DNA of 64,000 bases from Elusimicrobiota bacterium (GTDB lineage: Bacteria; Elusimicrobiota; Elusimicrobia; UBA1565; UBA9628). The notes beneath the pieces are model-generated. The model was given only the letters and a program-made list of their open reading frames with translations. It did not search any database and was not told where the DNA came from. This document shows, piece after piece, positions 7,538-16,000 of the stretch (position 1 is the stretch's first letter; every line of letters starts with the position of its first letter). The stretch lies in NCBI GenBank assembly GCA_026388095.1, contig JAPLKL010000067.1:1-64000 (forward strand), given 5' to 3'. The position numbers and the translations under genes were made by a program.

Positions 7538-8805
7538 AAGGGGTAGTCGATGCCCATGTAGACCGCGGGGCCCTCGCGGCTGACGCCGGTCTCCACGCGG
7601 CCGACCACGGTCGGCTTGACCACGGCCCGGAACGCCGCCCCCACCACCGGCTCGAGGTGCTTGACCTCCAGCCGGTCCGGGCTGGGGAAGACCGTCCCCA
7701 CGTCCACGAACGGGGCGACCTGGAACTCGGTCACGGCGTTGACCACGCTGAGCCGGTGGAAGGTGAAGCGCTCCTCGATGTTGCCGAAGACCGAGCCCCG
7801 GTCCTGGAAGCGTCCCTCCGGGTAGCCGCGCAAAGAGCGCGGCCCGCCCAAGGAGGCCAGCGCGGTGAAGGGGATGGCGCGCCCGTCCGAGTATTCCCCC
7901 TGTAAGTGGAAGGCCGTACCGTGCCCGTCCGAGTGCGGCAGATAGAGCCGCCATTGGCCCCCATAGCGCTGGAAGGAGGAGTCGCTGCCCAGGGCCTGCC
8001 GGGAGAATTCCGTGAAGAGCTCGGCGAAGCTGCCCTGGCTCGGCGTGGAGCCCAGGTCCCGGGTGTCGCGCGAAAAGGTCAAGCGGGGCATGGAGTAGCC
8101 GGCGGTCTCCAGGCGGGCCGGGTCGAAGGCGGCCGGCGCGGCCACGGTGCCGGGCAAGGTCTCGGCGCGGCGGAACCGCCAGCCGGCGCTGGCTTCCAGG
8201 CCGTGGCGGAACTTCACCCCGAAGTCGGCCTGCGCCAAGCCTTCCTTGAGCCGGTAGCTCGACTCCCCGCTCTTGGGGCTCGCCGGCCCGACGCCGAAGA
8301 AGCGGGGCGTGCCGTCCTCCTCCAGGTTGGTGTCGACCCGGATGAGGCAGCGGTCGCCCAGGAAGGCGCGGTCCTCGTAGCGCAGGGCGGCGCGGCCGTT
8401 GACCTTCTGCGCCTTCTGCAGCACGGCGCGGAAGTTGGCGTCGGCCGAGGGGTACCAGTAGTAGGTGCCCAGGAAGGCCGGCCCGAAGAGCTGGTTGTAA
8501 TTCACCATGGGCGCGATGATGTGCTCGACCTCGTGGCGGGGGTTGGTCAGGATGGCGACCGGCAGGACCCCGTAGGTCACCCCGGAGTTGGGGTTGGCCG
8601 AGATGGCGGGCAGGAAGACCAGCCCCACGGGGCCGTCCATGTGGGTGAACACGCGCGCCGCGCCTTTGAGGAAGCGGTCGACGGGGCCCCCCTCGGCCGT
8701 GGATGGGGACGACGGCGGCATGCGGGGTTGGGCGGACGCGGCGGCGGGACTCAGCAGCAGCGCGGCCGCGAGCAGGGCGGTTGCGAGGCGTGCGGAGCGC
8801 TCCAT
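7534..8805 (-). CDS. Omp85/BamA-superfamily barrel without POTRA domains
   Basis: 423 residues with a clear signal peptide (hydrophobic run then AASAQP). The C-terminal half carries the Omp85 signature LRGYPEGRFQD followed by NIEERF and PFVDVGTVF, and ends in Phe (GIDYPF). No POTRA repeats can be seen in the N-terminal part, which itself looks beta-rich (NPNSGVTYGVLPVAIL), so this is a surface-antigen (D15-like) stand-alone barrel rather than BamA. The start at 8805 has TATCCT 7 nt upstream and fits the signal peptide; an upstream in-frame ATG at 8859 does not. Possible role in export of surface material. Confidence 0.82.
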   Translation of the reverse strand: MERSARLATALLAAALLLSPAAASAQPRMPPSSPSTAEGGPVDRFLKGAARVFTHMDGPVGLVFLPAISANPNSGVTYGVLPVAILTNPRHEVEHIIAPMVNYNQLFGPAFLGTYYWYPSADANFRAVLQKAQKVNGRAALRYEDRAFLGDRCLIRVDTNLEEDGTPRFFGVGPASPKSGESSYRLKEGLAQADFGVKFRHGLEASAGWRFRRAETLPGTVAAPAAFDPARLETAGYSMPRLTFSRDTRDLGSTPSQGSFAELFTEFSRQALGSDSSFQRYGGQWRLYLPHSDGHGTAFHLQGEYSDGRAIPFTALASLGGPRSLRGYPEGRFQDRGSVFGNIEERFTFHRLSVVNAVTEFQVAPFVDVGTVFPSPDRLEVKHLEPVVGAAFRAVVKPTVVGRVETGVSREGPAVYMGIDYPF

Positions 8806-8862
8806 GGCCGGAAGGATATCATAAAGGCCTGGACCGGAGCAGGATGTAGTCTTGCCCAATCC

Positions 8863-8954
8863 AACGGAACCGGCGCCCCCGGTTCACCCCCAACGACACG
8901 CCGGCCCCCCTCGTAGGGGGGCCGACTGACTCGGCACCCTGCGGGTGCCGAGTC
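8863..8954. repeat. Dispersed hairpin repeat unit, copy A
   Basis: The unit reads ACGGAACCGG, then CACCCCCAACG, then a 10-bp hairpin (8902-8924, CGGCCCCCCT with loop CGT), then a 12-bp hairpin (8928-8954, GACTCGGCACCC with loop TGC). The reverse complement of 39184-39285 shows the same modules in the same order (CACCCCCCAACG, GGCCCCCC hairpin, CGGCACCC hairpin), with the loops changed but the arms still paired. It may also terminate transcription around the end of the VIT-domain gene. Confidence 0.85.
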
Positions 8955-8956
8955 CT

Positions 8957-11293
8957 TTACTGCGGCGCCACCTCGTAGAGAGTGTCGCCGTCCATGACCT
9001 TGAGGCTGCTCCCCAGGGCGAGATAGCGCGCCAAGGCCGGCTTGCGGGACAGCAGGTCGAAGTATTCCGGGCTGAGGTAGACGACGCGCACGGTCTTGGG
9101 CGCGGCGCCTTCGCGCAGTTCGTAGTCGCCGTCCACCCAGGTCTGGCCGCGCTTGTAGAAGGTCTTGCCCGCGATGGTGCGGGTCTGCGTCGCCCGGGAC
9201 CCCTGCCGGCCCATATCCTGGCGGACGGCGGCCTCCTGCTCGGCCATCATGTCCATGGGCGCGGCGGCCGCGCCGGAGATCATGGCCATAGACGAGCCCG
9301 ACAGGGCGCCGAGGAAGCGGGAAGCGGACTGCGCCTTGCGGGCCACGCCGGCGCCTCCGGAGAAGCCGCTGGACGCCGCGTCCAGGGCCATGCCGCGCAC
9401 GGCCGAGACGGCCGCGGCCTGGATCGCGGGCATGTTCTGGCCCTCCTCCGCGATGAGGTAGGAGGTGTAGGGCGTGACGATGCCGTATTTCTTGGCGAGC
9501 TTGACGATGGAGGCGATGGTCTCCTGGTCGGCAGCGCCGGAGAGGCGCATCGCGTCGAGCTCGTGGGCCACCTTCATGCCGGCCCAGAGCTTGGGCAAAA
9601 AGGCCCGGTCGGCCGTCGCGGGGAGCTCGACCGGGAACACGAAGCGCGCGGCCCGGCCGGCCATGCGGCCGGTCACGACCAGGGACCCCTTGCCATGGTC
9701 GCGGTAGCGTCCCATGAGAACGAGCTCGGAGCCGTAGAACAGGTCGGTGACCGGCCGCGGGTAAAGCTCCTTGACCTCGAGGCCCTGCCAGTCGACGCGC
9801 ACGTCGGTCAAAGCCGGCTTGGCCACCTTCTGGTAGAGTCCGGAGACCTTGCCCTCGATGTCCTCCCCCGGGGCCACGTAGTCGCGGCTGCCGCGGTTGT
9901 CCGCGGCGAGCTTGTCGAGGAGCAGGGTGTTGACGTCCGAGCCCACGCCGAAGGCGAAGAGCCGGGCGTTGAGGGAGGCGTTGCGCTCGTGGGCGCGGCG
10001 CAGGAGCTCGTTGACGTCCGTGGCGCCCACGGTGGGCAGGCCGTCGGTGATGAAGAAGACCATGGGGAGGCGGCCTTCGCCGCGGCGCAGGAACTTGAAG
10101 GTCTCCTCCAGGGCGCCTTCGATGTTGGTGCTGCCGGCGGCCGAGATGCCTTCCACGTAGCGCTTGGCGCGGGCCTTGTTGGCGGCGCTGGCCGCGACGA
10201 GGCCGGTCGCGAAGGTGTTGGCGTCGGTGGCGAAGTCGACCACGGCGAAGCGGTCCTCGGCCGAGAGGCGGCCGATGCAGTAGGACAGGGCCTTGCGGGC
10301 CTGGCCCATCTTGCCGTCGTCTTCCATGCTGCCGGAGCGGTCGAGGACGAAGACGATGTCCTTGGGCGTGGCCGCGCCCTGGGCCTGCAGGCGGGGCGAG
10401 AGGTTGAGCATGAAGAAGCCGTCCTCGCCGTCCTCCTTGTAAGCCAGGAGGCTGGCGGCCAGGGGGTCGGAGCGCATGGAGAAGAAGAGGTCGAGGTCCG
10501 CGGCGGGATGCTGGGAGCTCTCTTCATAGGAGACTTCGGCCTGCCGGTCCCCGATGCGGCGGATCTGCGCGCCGGAGAGGGGGGTGTAGAGGGTGCGCAG
10601 GGGGGCGGTGGTGCTGAGCTTGAGGCGCACCGAGGCGCGGCCGGCCTGGCCTTGCAGCATGCGGGCGGACTTGACCGGGATGTTGAGCGAGACGAGCTCG
10701 CCGCTCTTGTGCAGGAGCTGGGTCAGGCCGATGTGCACGCTGATGTCGCCGCTGGGCTCGATGGGGAAGACTTTGGCGCGCAGGAGGCGCTCGCCGACCA
10801 GCTCCAGGAGCGCGGGGTCGCGCATGCGGTTGACGATGCCTTGGTAGATGGCGGAGGCTTTGTCTGATTCCAGGAGCTCGCCGTTCATCTTGTGGCCGTT
10901 GACGGTCATCGTAAAGCCGCTGAGGACGGTGTCGGCCGGGATGGGGATGAGGAGCACGCCTTCGAGCCTTTGCTGGGTGGGATTATGGAAGGTGATGTCG
11001 AAGGAGAGGTCCGCGGTCTGGTCGGCCACGGTTCCGTCCACTCGGTAGCCGGAGAAGGTCATGACCGTGCCTTCTGGCTGGGGCAGGGGCTGGGGCTGCG
11101 GGACCGGCGTCGGGGTGGGATGCGGCGGCCGGGGGACGGGCCTGAAAATGGGCGGGAGGGGTCGGATGGGCATGCCGGGCAAGAACATCCGCAGGCCGTT
11201 CTGGGAGCCCATGGGCCAGGCCACGAGCTGTTGGGCCGAGGCCGGGGCGAGGCTGGCGAGGATGAGGCCGAGGGTCAGTGCGAGGGTCTTCAT
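8957..11293 (-). CDS. Secreted VIT and von Willebrand factor A domain protein
   Basis: 778 residues. Signal peptide ends at about residue 20 (PASAQ), then a Pro-rich linker (residues 41-75). A VIT domain (about residues 75-210; SGYRVDGTVADQTADLSFDITFHNP) precedes a vWA domain with the metal-ion site DRSGSM (D318, S320, S322) and later ITDGLPT. The C-terminal 200 residues include an Ala/Ser/Met-rich linker and end in a small conserved unit (KTFYKRGQTWVDGDY). The order matches inter-alpha-trypsin inhibitor heavy-chain-like bacterial proteins, thought to act in adhesion or matrix binding. AGGAGG precedes the ATG at 11293; an upstream in-frame ATG at 11416 lacks a signal peptide. Confidence 0.88.
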   Translation of the reverse strand: MKTLALTLGLILASLAPASAQQLVAWPMGSQNGLRMFLPGMPIRPLPPIFRPVPRPPHPTPTPVPQPQPLPQPEGTVMTFSGYRVDGTVADQTADLSFDITFHNPTQQRLEGVLLIPIPADTVLSGFTMTVNGHKMNGELLESDKASAIYQGIVNRMRDPALLELVGERLLRAKVFPIEPSGDISVHIGLTQLLHKSGELVSLNIPVKSARMLQGQAGRASVRLKLSTTAPLRTLYTPLSGAQIRRIGDRQAEVSYEESSQHPAADLDLFFSMRSDPLAASLLAYKEDGEDGFFMLNLSPRLQAQGAATPKDIVFVLDRSGSMEDDGKMGQARKALSYCIGRLSAEDRFAVVDFATDANTFATGLVAASAANKARAKRYVEGISAAGSTNIEGALEETFKFLRRGEGRLPMVFFITDGLPTVGATDVNELLRRAHERNASLNARLFAFGVGSDVNTLLLDKLAADNRGSRDYVAPGEDIEGKVSGLYQKVAKPALTDVRVDWQGLEVKELYPRPVTDLFYGSELVLMGRYRDHGKGSLVVTGRMAGRAARFVFPVELPATADRAFLPKLWAGMKVAHELDAMRLSGAADQETIASIVKLAKKYGIVTPYTSYLIAEEGQNMPAIQAAAVSAVRGMALDAASSGFSGGAGVARKAQSASRFLGALSGSSMAMISGAAAAPMDMMAEQEAAVRQDMGRQGSRATQTRTIAGKTFYKRGQTWVDGDYELREGAAPKTVRVVYLSPEYFDLLSRKPALARYLALGSSLKVMDGDTLYEVAPQ

Positions 11294-11683
11294 GGCGTCC
11301 TCCTTGACGGGCATGGGGATGGGACACCGGGGGTGGGAAAAGGTTCCAGGGGGTTGCTTGTCCCCGGGATATGTCGTTGAGGATATATTCACCCCCAGCG
11401 CTGCTGGCATATGCACTTCACTCAGTCACCCAATCCGGGAATTTACGATGCCCGTTGCGAGAGGTATTGATCCGAGGGCGCCGACCACGGTCCCCGTCAT
11501 CTTTATTCGACGAATAAGCCTGGTCCGATGGTGATCGATGCGCATGTGCCGCGTCGGTTGCATCCGACAAGCGCCTGATGGAGGAGCGCCTCTCCTGCAA
11601 GTACGAATGAGGCGCAATTGAGCGTCATGCGAGGGCAGATGGTCCTACGTTTTTCAGAAAATAACGCTGAAAATATCGGTGCT

Positions 11684-11709
11684 ATTCACATCGCGCGCGC
11701 GATATGAAT
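11684..11709. repeat. 26-bp palindrome with CGCGCGCG core, copy 1
   Basis: Half-site ATTCACATCGCGC meets its reverse complement with one mismatch (ATTCATATCGCGC) and no spacer. Flanks are A/T-rich. A second, perfect copy is at 31206-31235. A zero-spacer palindrome suits a dimeric DNA-binding protein better than an RNA hairpin. Confidence 0.85.
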
Positions 11710-11854
11710 AACGCTGTAAAATAAAGAACAATTTTTAAAAATGTGAGGAAAACGGGAGGCCGTCGAGGAAATCAGAAGGCTGGCGAAGCAGACAGAAGGC
11801 GGCCCAGACCAGCTCACCGTCGGAAGAAACAAAAGGGATTCCATTGAAGTTAAA

Positions 11855-11952
11855 CTGGCGGCATATGCGCTTGAGCCGCTCAATCCGAGTCAATCCGAGA
11901 ATCTGCCAAGTGAAGCCTCGTCCGAGGGTGAGCAATGTGCATATGCCGCCAG
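11855..11952. repeat. Perfect 14-bp inverted repeat around CATATG
   Basis: CTGGCGGCATATGC at 11855-11868 is repeated inverted at 11939-11952 with 70 bp between. A related copy (CTGGCATATGCAC) lies at 11404-11416. Direct-repeat likeness between 11404-11441 and 11858-11901 also extends over the following TCA..CAATCCG stretch. Confidence 0.8.
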
Positions 11953-12007
11953 CGCCAAAGGTGAATATATTTTTGAAGGTATATCCGGGTCTGAGCGTTG
12001 GGCCGAT

Positions 12008-12358
12008 TTAGCGCGCGGCGCTCGCCGCTTGGCCCAAGGCGACGAGTCGGGCCACCTTGGCAAGGAGTTCGTCTGGCACCAACAAGAGGTGGCAATGGAG
12101 GGCGCGGGCTTGGTCTTGGATGGAGGAGAGTCTGGGATCGTGGCGTGAGCTTTCCATCCTTGCCACATGGGGCTGTTTGGCTCGGAGGGTTTTGGCGAGG
12201 CTCTTCTGGGAGAGCCATCTTCTGCGGCGCATGATGGAGAGCTGGGTGGCAAGGGGGAGTTGGGCGAACTGCTCGGCGTGGGCCTTGGCCAATGCGGGCT
12301 TGTCCTTGAGGACTTGCTGGAGGTGCTCGTCAAAACCGCTCTGTGTCACCTTTCTCAT
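12008..12358 (-). CDS. higA: XRE-type helix-turn-helix antitoxin (HigA-like)
   Basis: 116 residues. A helix-turn-helix lies at about residues 45-75 (MRRRRWLSQKSLAKTLRAKQPHV.RMES), matching XRE antitoxins of HigBA/RelBE systems. It should neutralise the toxin and repress the operon. Its ATG overlaps the toxin stop as ATGA, the toxin-first order typical of HigBA. The C-terminal tail is Ala/Leu-rich. The pair sits at the edge of an AT-richer island next to inverted repeats, consistent with horizontal acquisition. Confidence 0.85.
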   Translation of the reverse strand: MRKVTQSGFDEHLQQVLKDKPALAKAHAEQFAQLPLATQLSIMRRRRWLSQKSLAKTLRAKQPHVARMESSRHDPRLSSIQDQARALHCHLLLVPDELLAKVARLVALGQAASAAR

Positions 12359-12699
12359 GATCCTATCCTTCGCATGCGTTTGCGGGCGAGCCGGATATCA
12401 TCCAGTGGGGTCTTGGCGCTCGTCTTCTCCAGGGCATGGAGGAGCCAAGCGCAGCCTTTGTCCACGCAGAAGAAGACTCGATATCGGATGCCCTCGAAGA
12501 GCCGCTTGAGTTCCCATAACCCTTGGCCAAGAGGCCGGATGGTGATCCGTTTCGACCGAAGCCCTTCTGCTCCCAGTATCTCGAGGTCCAGGGCCAGCTT
12601 GAGAAATGCGGCTGGGCGTTGTTCGACCAGGCTGTCGAGATATTCCCGCACCGGGCCGGAGCTTCCGTCTGGATAGTATTTCGTCTTTAGGAAGCTCAT
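12355..12699 (-). CDS. higB: RelE/HigB-family toxin (phage Gp49-like)
   Basis: 114-residue predicted ribosome-dependent mRNA interferase. The pattern GPVREYLDSL, IRPLGQGLWELKR, GIRYRVFFCV, WLLHALEKTSAKTP and IRLARKRM matches Gp49-like HigB toxins, including the Leu-Trp-Glu-Leu-Arg-type core and KT.KTP tail. The chosen ATG at 12699 gives the normal family length; the frame stays open to 12810, but that adds unrelated residues. A short palindrome just upstream may be the operator. Confidence 0.85.
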   Translation of the reverse strand: MSFLKTKYYPDGSSGPVREYLDSLVEQRPAAFLKLALDLEILGAEGLRSKRITIRPLGQGLWELKRLFEGIRYRVFFCVDKGCAWLLHALEKTSAKTPLDDIRLARKRMRRIGS

Positions 12700-12706
12700 C
12701 TGTAAT

Positions 12707-12722
12707 ATAACAGATAAGTTAT
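12707..12722. promoter_or_regulatory. Candidate operator of the toxin-antitoxin pair
   Basis: ATAAC and GTTAT form a perfect 5-bp inverted repeat with a 6-bp spacer, 8 nt before the toxin ATG in an A/T-only stretch that includes TATATT on the minus strand. Position and symmetry suit autoregulation by the antitoxin; binding is not shown. Confidence 0.4.
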
Positions 12723-13029
12723 TTATTATCAAGTGCCCTGGCCTTGGGTTTTGGTCCGGGCGCATGACCGACCCCACTCTATATACGATCAAAGCCTTGA
12801 AAAGTTCCAAGGGGAATGGGTGGCGTGTTATGCGGCCCGGCCTGGACGGCCCTTGCCGAATAGGTGGGCCCTTCTGTCCATTGCTTTGCGAAGGCGGGAG
12901 AACTATAATTCCGATGGACGGCGCTTTATGCCGTCAATGTTATACTGACCAACAGAATCACACGTAGGGCAATGTCGAAAAACAGAACAGCTAGACTGCA
13001 CCGCCGGTAATCATCAGCCGCGTCGCTTT
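12723..13029. other. 307-bp gap upstream of caspase gene
   Basis: No convincing gene. It is AT-richer than the chromosome average. TATAAT at 12904-12909 and TATACT at 12941-12946 are candidate -10 boxes for the rightward caspase gene, with a small hairpin GACGGC/GCCGTC (12917-12935) between them. A 67-codon frame at 12764-12967 has several Cys but no other support. Confidence 0.5.
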
Positions 13030-16000
13030 ATGAAGCCTATGAGGACAAGAACCACGAACTGTTGGCTCGGCCTTCTGCTGTTGCCAGCGCTGATTCCGAC
13101 GGTGTGGTCCCAGGCATTCGGCAAGCAGTCGGGCCTGCAGCTCGAACTCCAGACGGGGCATACGGCTCACGCCACCTCCGCAGCCATCACGTCGGACGGG
13201 AAGTATCTCATCAGCGCGAGCGACGACGAGACCGCAAAACTGTGGGAACTTTCCACGGGGATACTGATTCGGACCTTCCGGGGGCAGGGCTCCGGGATAA
13301 GAGCCATGGCAGTGAACGCCGATTGCGACAACCTGGCAACGGGGGACCAGGCCGGGAATGTTGTGTTGTGGAATCTCTCCACGGGGCGACGCATGGGGAC
13401 TTACCGTACCCATAATGAATGGGTGACTTTCCTCGCGCTGAACTCGGATTGCAGGCGTTTCGTCGCGGGCGGATTGGACAACACCGTCAAATCATGGGAC
13501 CTATCCTTAGGAAAAGAGCTCAGATCTTTCGGACCATTCGCCAGCCCTGCCTTCTATGCCACTGACCGCTATCTGCTGACAATAGCGGCCCGTAGGGGTG
13601 ACCACCAAGACATTTACACCTTGTGGAATACGGCTACTGGGGAGTCGGTCCGGACTTTCCAGGGCAGCGGGCTGGCGTCCGCCATCGCGATGAGTTCCGA
13701 TGAGAAACTGATGGTGACGGGTCGCGGCGATGGGACAGCCATACTGTGGGATATGAGGACGGGGAAACGAATCAGGGATTTCAAAGGACATGCCGATCCG
13801 GTCTTGGCGGTCGCAATATCCCCGGATAATAGGCGCTTGGTCGCAGGGGGGGACGGCGGGGCCGTCCAGTCATGGGATCTCGCCACAGGCAAGGAGATTG
13901 CTATTTTCAGGGGCAGAGCGCCTGTGCGCGCCCTTGCCGTGACCCCAGACAGCAGATACCTGGCCGTAGTCTCTTTTGACCAGGCCGTCAAGCTCTGGGA
14001 TTTGACGTCTGGAGAAGAAGTCCGGACGTTCACCGGCCACGCATTTCAAGCAGGCTCCATCGCCATGACGCGCGATGGGAAATATCTCGTGACCGGCGGT
14101 TCCGGCGGTTCCGAAGGCGTTGCCAAGCTTTGGGATCTGTCGACAGGGCAGGAAATCAGGACCTACCCTGCCCAGAAAGTCACCTCCATAGCCATAACGC
14201 CGGATGGAGAGTACCTGGTCACGGGCAGCTATGATTGCACGGCCAGGCTTTGGAGTCTGGTGGGAGGGCAGGAAATCAGGGTATTCCGGGGACATCACGC
14301 CGGCGTGACCTCGGTCGCCATCACCCCTGATGGGAAACAATTGGTTACCGGCGGCGAGGACCATGCGGCCAAGCTTTGGGATCTGGCGACCGGACAGGAA
14401 GTCCGTACTTATATTAGTGAAGATCTGGTGAGACCATCCGTCGCCGTAACGCCCGATGGGAAGCGCCTCATCGCGGGCGGCCTTTCGGGCGCCAACATAT
14501 GGGACATCGCCACCGGCAGGGTGGAGCGCGACTTCGGCAGGCTGGGGGCGGTCTCATTGGCTGTGAGTCCCAATGGCAGATATCTTGCGGTCGGCAGATA
14601 TTCGAGCCACAACAGCGCTCAGTGGCTGGATATCGCTACGGGTGAGGTGATAAGGACATTCGATACCGGGAAGGCCTCGTGGTCGGTCGCTGTGACCCCT
14701 GACGGGGAGAGAATGGTCACGGCCAGTGATGACACTAATGCCTATCTCTGGGACCTGCGGACAGGAGCGAAGATCCGGTCGTTCATAGGACACAGCGACC
14801 GGCTCTTGGCAGTGGCGGTAACCCCGGACGGGAAACGCGTGGTCACGGGCAGCGCCGATGGATCTTTGCGGATCTGGGATATCGAAACCGGTGAGAATCT
14901 GGCCCTCGTGAGCTCGGCTTCAAGCGACGATTGGATCATGTACACCCCTGACGGATATTTCGATGGCTCAAAGAATGCGGGGGACTTGGTCAAGATGGTC
15001 AAAGGGCTGACCGCCTACGGAGTGGATCAGTTCGCCACGAGGCTCAACCGCCCAGACGTCGTCCTCGCCAGATTGAAGCTGGGTGACCAAGGGCTGCTTC
15101 AGCATTATCTCGCGCAGCACGAGAGGCGCCTGAAGAGGTTGGGAATCCCCTACGATCTTCCGGCGGGCGACTTTCAGGCCCCTGACGCGAAGATCCTGGG
15201 CAGCAAGCAGACCGGCAAGTTCCTGCAGATCAGATTCAAGCTGCACGATGCAACGTCCCGGATCAAGAAATACAACATCTACGCGAATGACGTCCCGCTT
15301 TTTGGCGCTTACGGCAAGGATGTCGATGGCAAAGACATCGCTCGGACGGAAAGGATCGAGCTGGCGAGCGGGCGCAACAAGCTGGAGGTCTCGTGCTTGA
15401 CCGCTGACGGGGTGGAGTGTCTGAGGGCTTTGACCTTCGCTGATTATAGAGAGCAGGTCGGCGGCGACCTCTACTATATTGGCTTCGGCGTATCCGACTA
15501 TGCGAACGAGGCGCTCAATCTGAAGTACGCGCATAGAGATGCGCTCGACCTTGCGGATGCCTTCGTCAAGATGAAAGGGAAGTCTTTCAAGAACGTCTAT
15601 GCCAAGAGCTTTGTGAACAGAGAAGCCACGGTCCAGAACATCAAAGGAGCCAGGAAACTGCTGGAGAAAGCTGGAGTCGACGACACCGTCGTCATGTTCA
15701 TTTCCGGGCACGGGATCCATGATCATGATGCGGCCGCAACGTACTACTTCGCCACCCATGACGCGGATCTCCGGGACTTGTCGCGAACGGCCGCCAGCTT
15801 CGAGCTGCTGGAGAGCATCATGCAGGGGATCTCGCCTCGCAAGAAGTTCTTTCTCATGGACACCTGCGAATCTGGGGAGGTGGAGGAGAAGGCCGCGAAT
15901 CAACAATATGCTCAGGCCAGGAGCCGGGGGTTGCGCCCCAGAACGATCAAGGATATCCGGGTGCGAAGTGACGGAGGCCGGTTCTCTCCGCGGCCGTTCC

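Larger units (their letters stand above)
11383..11971. mobile_element. Possible miniature element bounded by 34-bp imperfect inverted repeats
   Basis: The left end (11383-11416) and the reverse complement of the right end (11938-11971) share ATATATTCACC, GCGCTG and GGCATATGCAC, with about six mismatches in 34 positions. Near the centre (11697) lies a CG-rich palindrome. No transposase is encoded between the ends and no clear target duplication is seen, so a non-autonomous element or plasmid-derived fragment is a guess. Confidence 0.45.
11294..12007. other. 714-bp gap without a convincing gene, AT-richer than flanks
   Basis: Short open frames occur on both strands, but none has both a good start and coding character. 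An open plus-strand frame at about 11747-12010 reads hydrophilic and protein-like but lacks a start codon (ATG is followed at once by TGA at 11744), so it may be a remnant of a decayed gene. The gap holds three GCATATGC-containing repeats, outer inverted repeats at 11383-11416 and 11938-11971, and a 26-bp palindrome at 11684-11709. It marks the left edge of the accessory island that carries the toxin-antitoxin pair and the caspase gene. Confidence 0.6.

Noticed and set aside
8945-10867. 640-codon plus-strand ORF opposite the VIT/vWA gene
   Set aside because: Repetitive, valine- and glycine-rich antisense shadow of the real minus-strand gene.
11735-11935. 66-residue minus-strand ORF inside the 11.4-12.0 kb gap
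   Set aside because: Another frame on the opposite strand looks equally protein-like and neither has supporting signals.
11383-12007. CRISPR array
   Set aside because: The repeats are few, inverted and unevenly spaced; no direct repeat-spacer pattern exists in the window.
12764-12967. 67-codon Cys-containing ORF upstream of the caspase gene
   Set aside because: No ribosome site, no recognisable zinc pattern, and it overlaps likely promoter elements.
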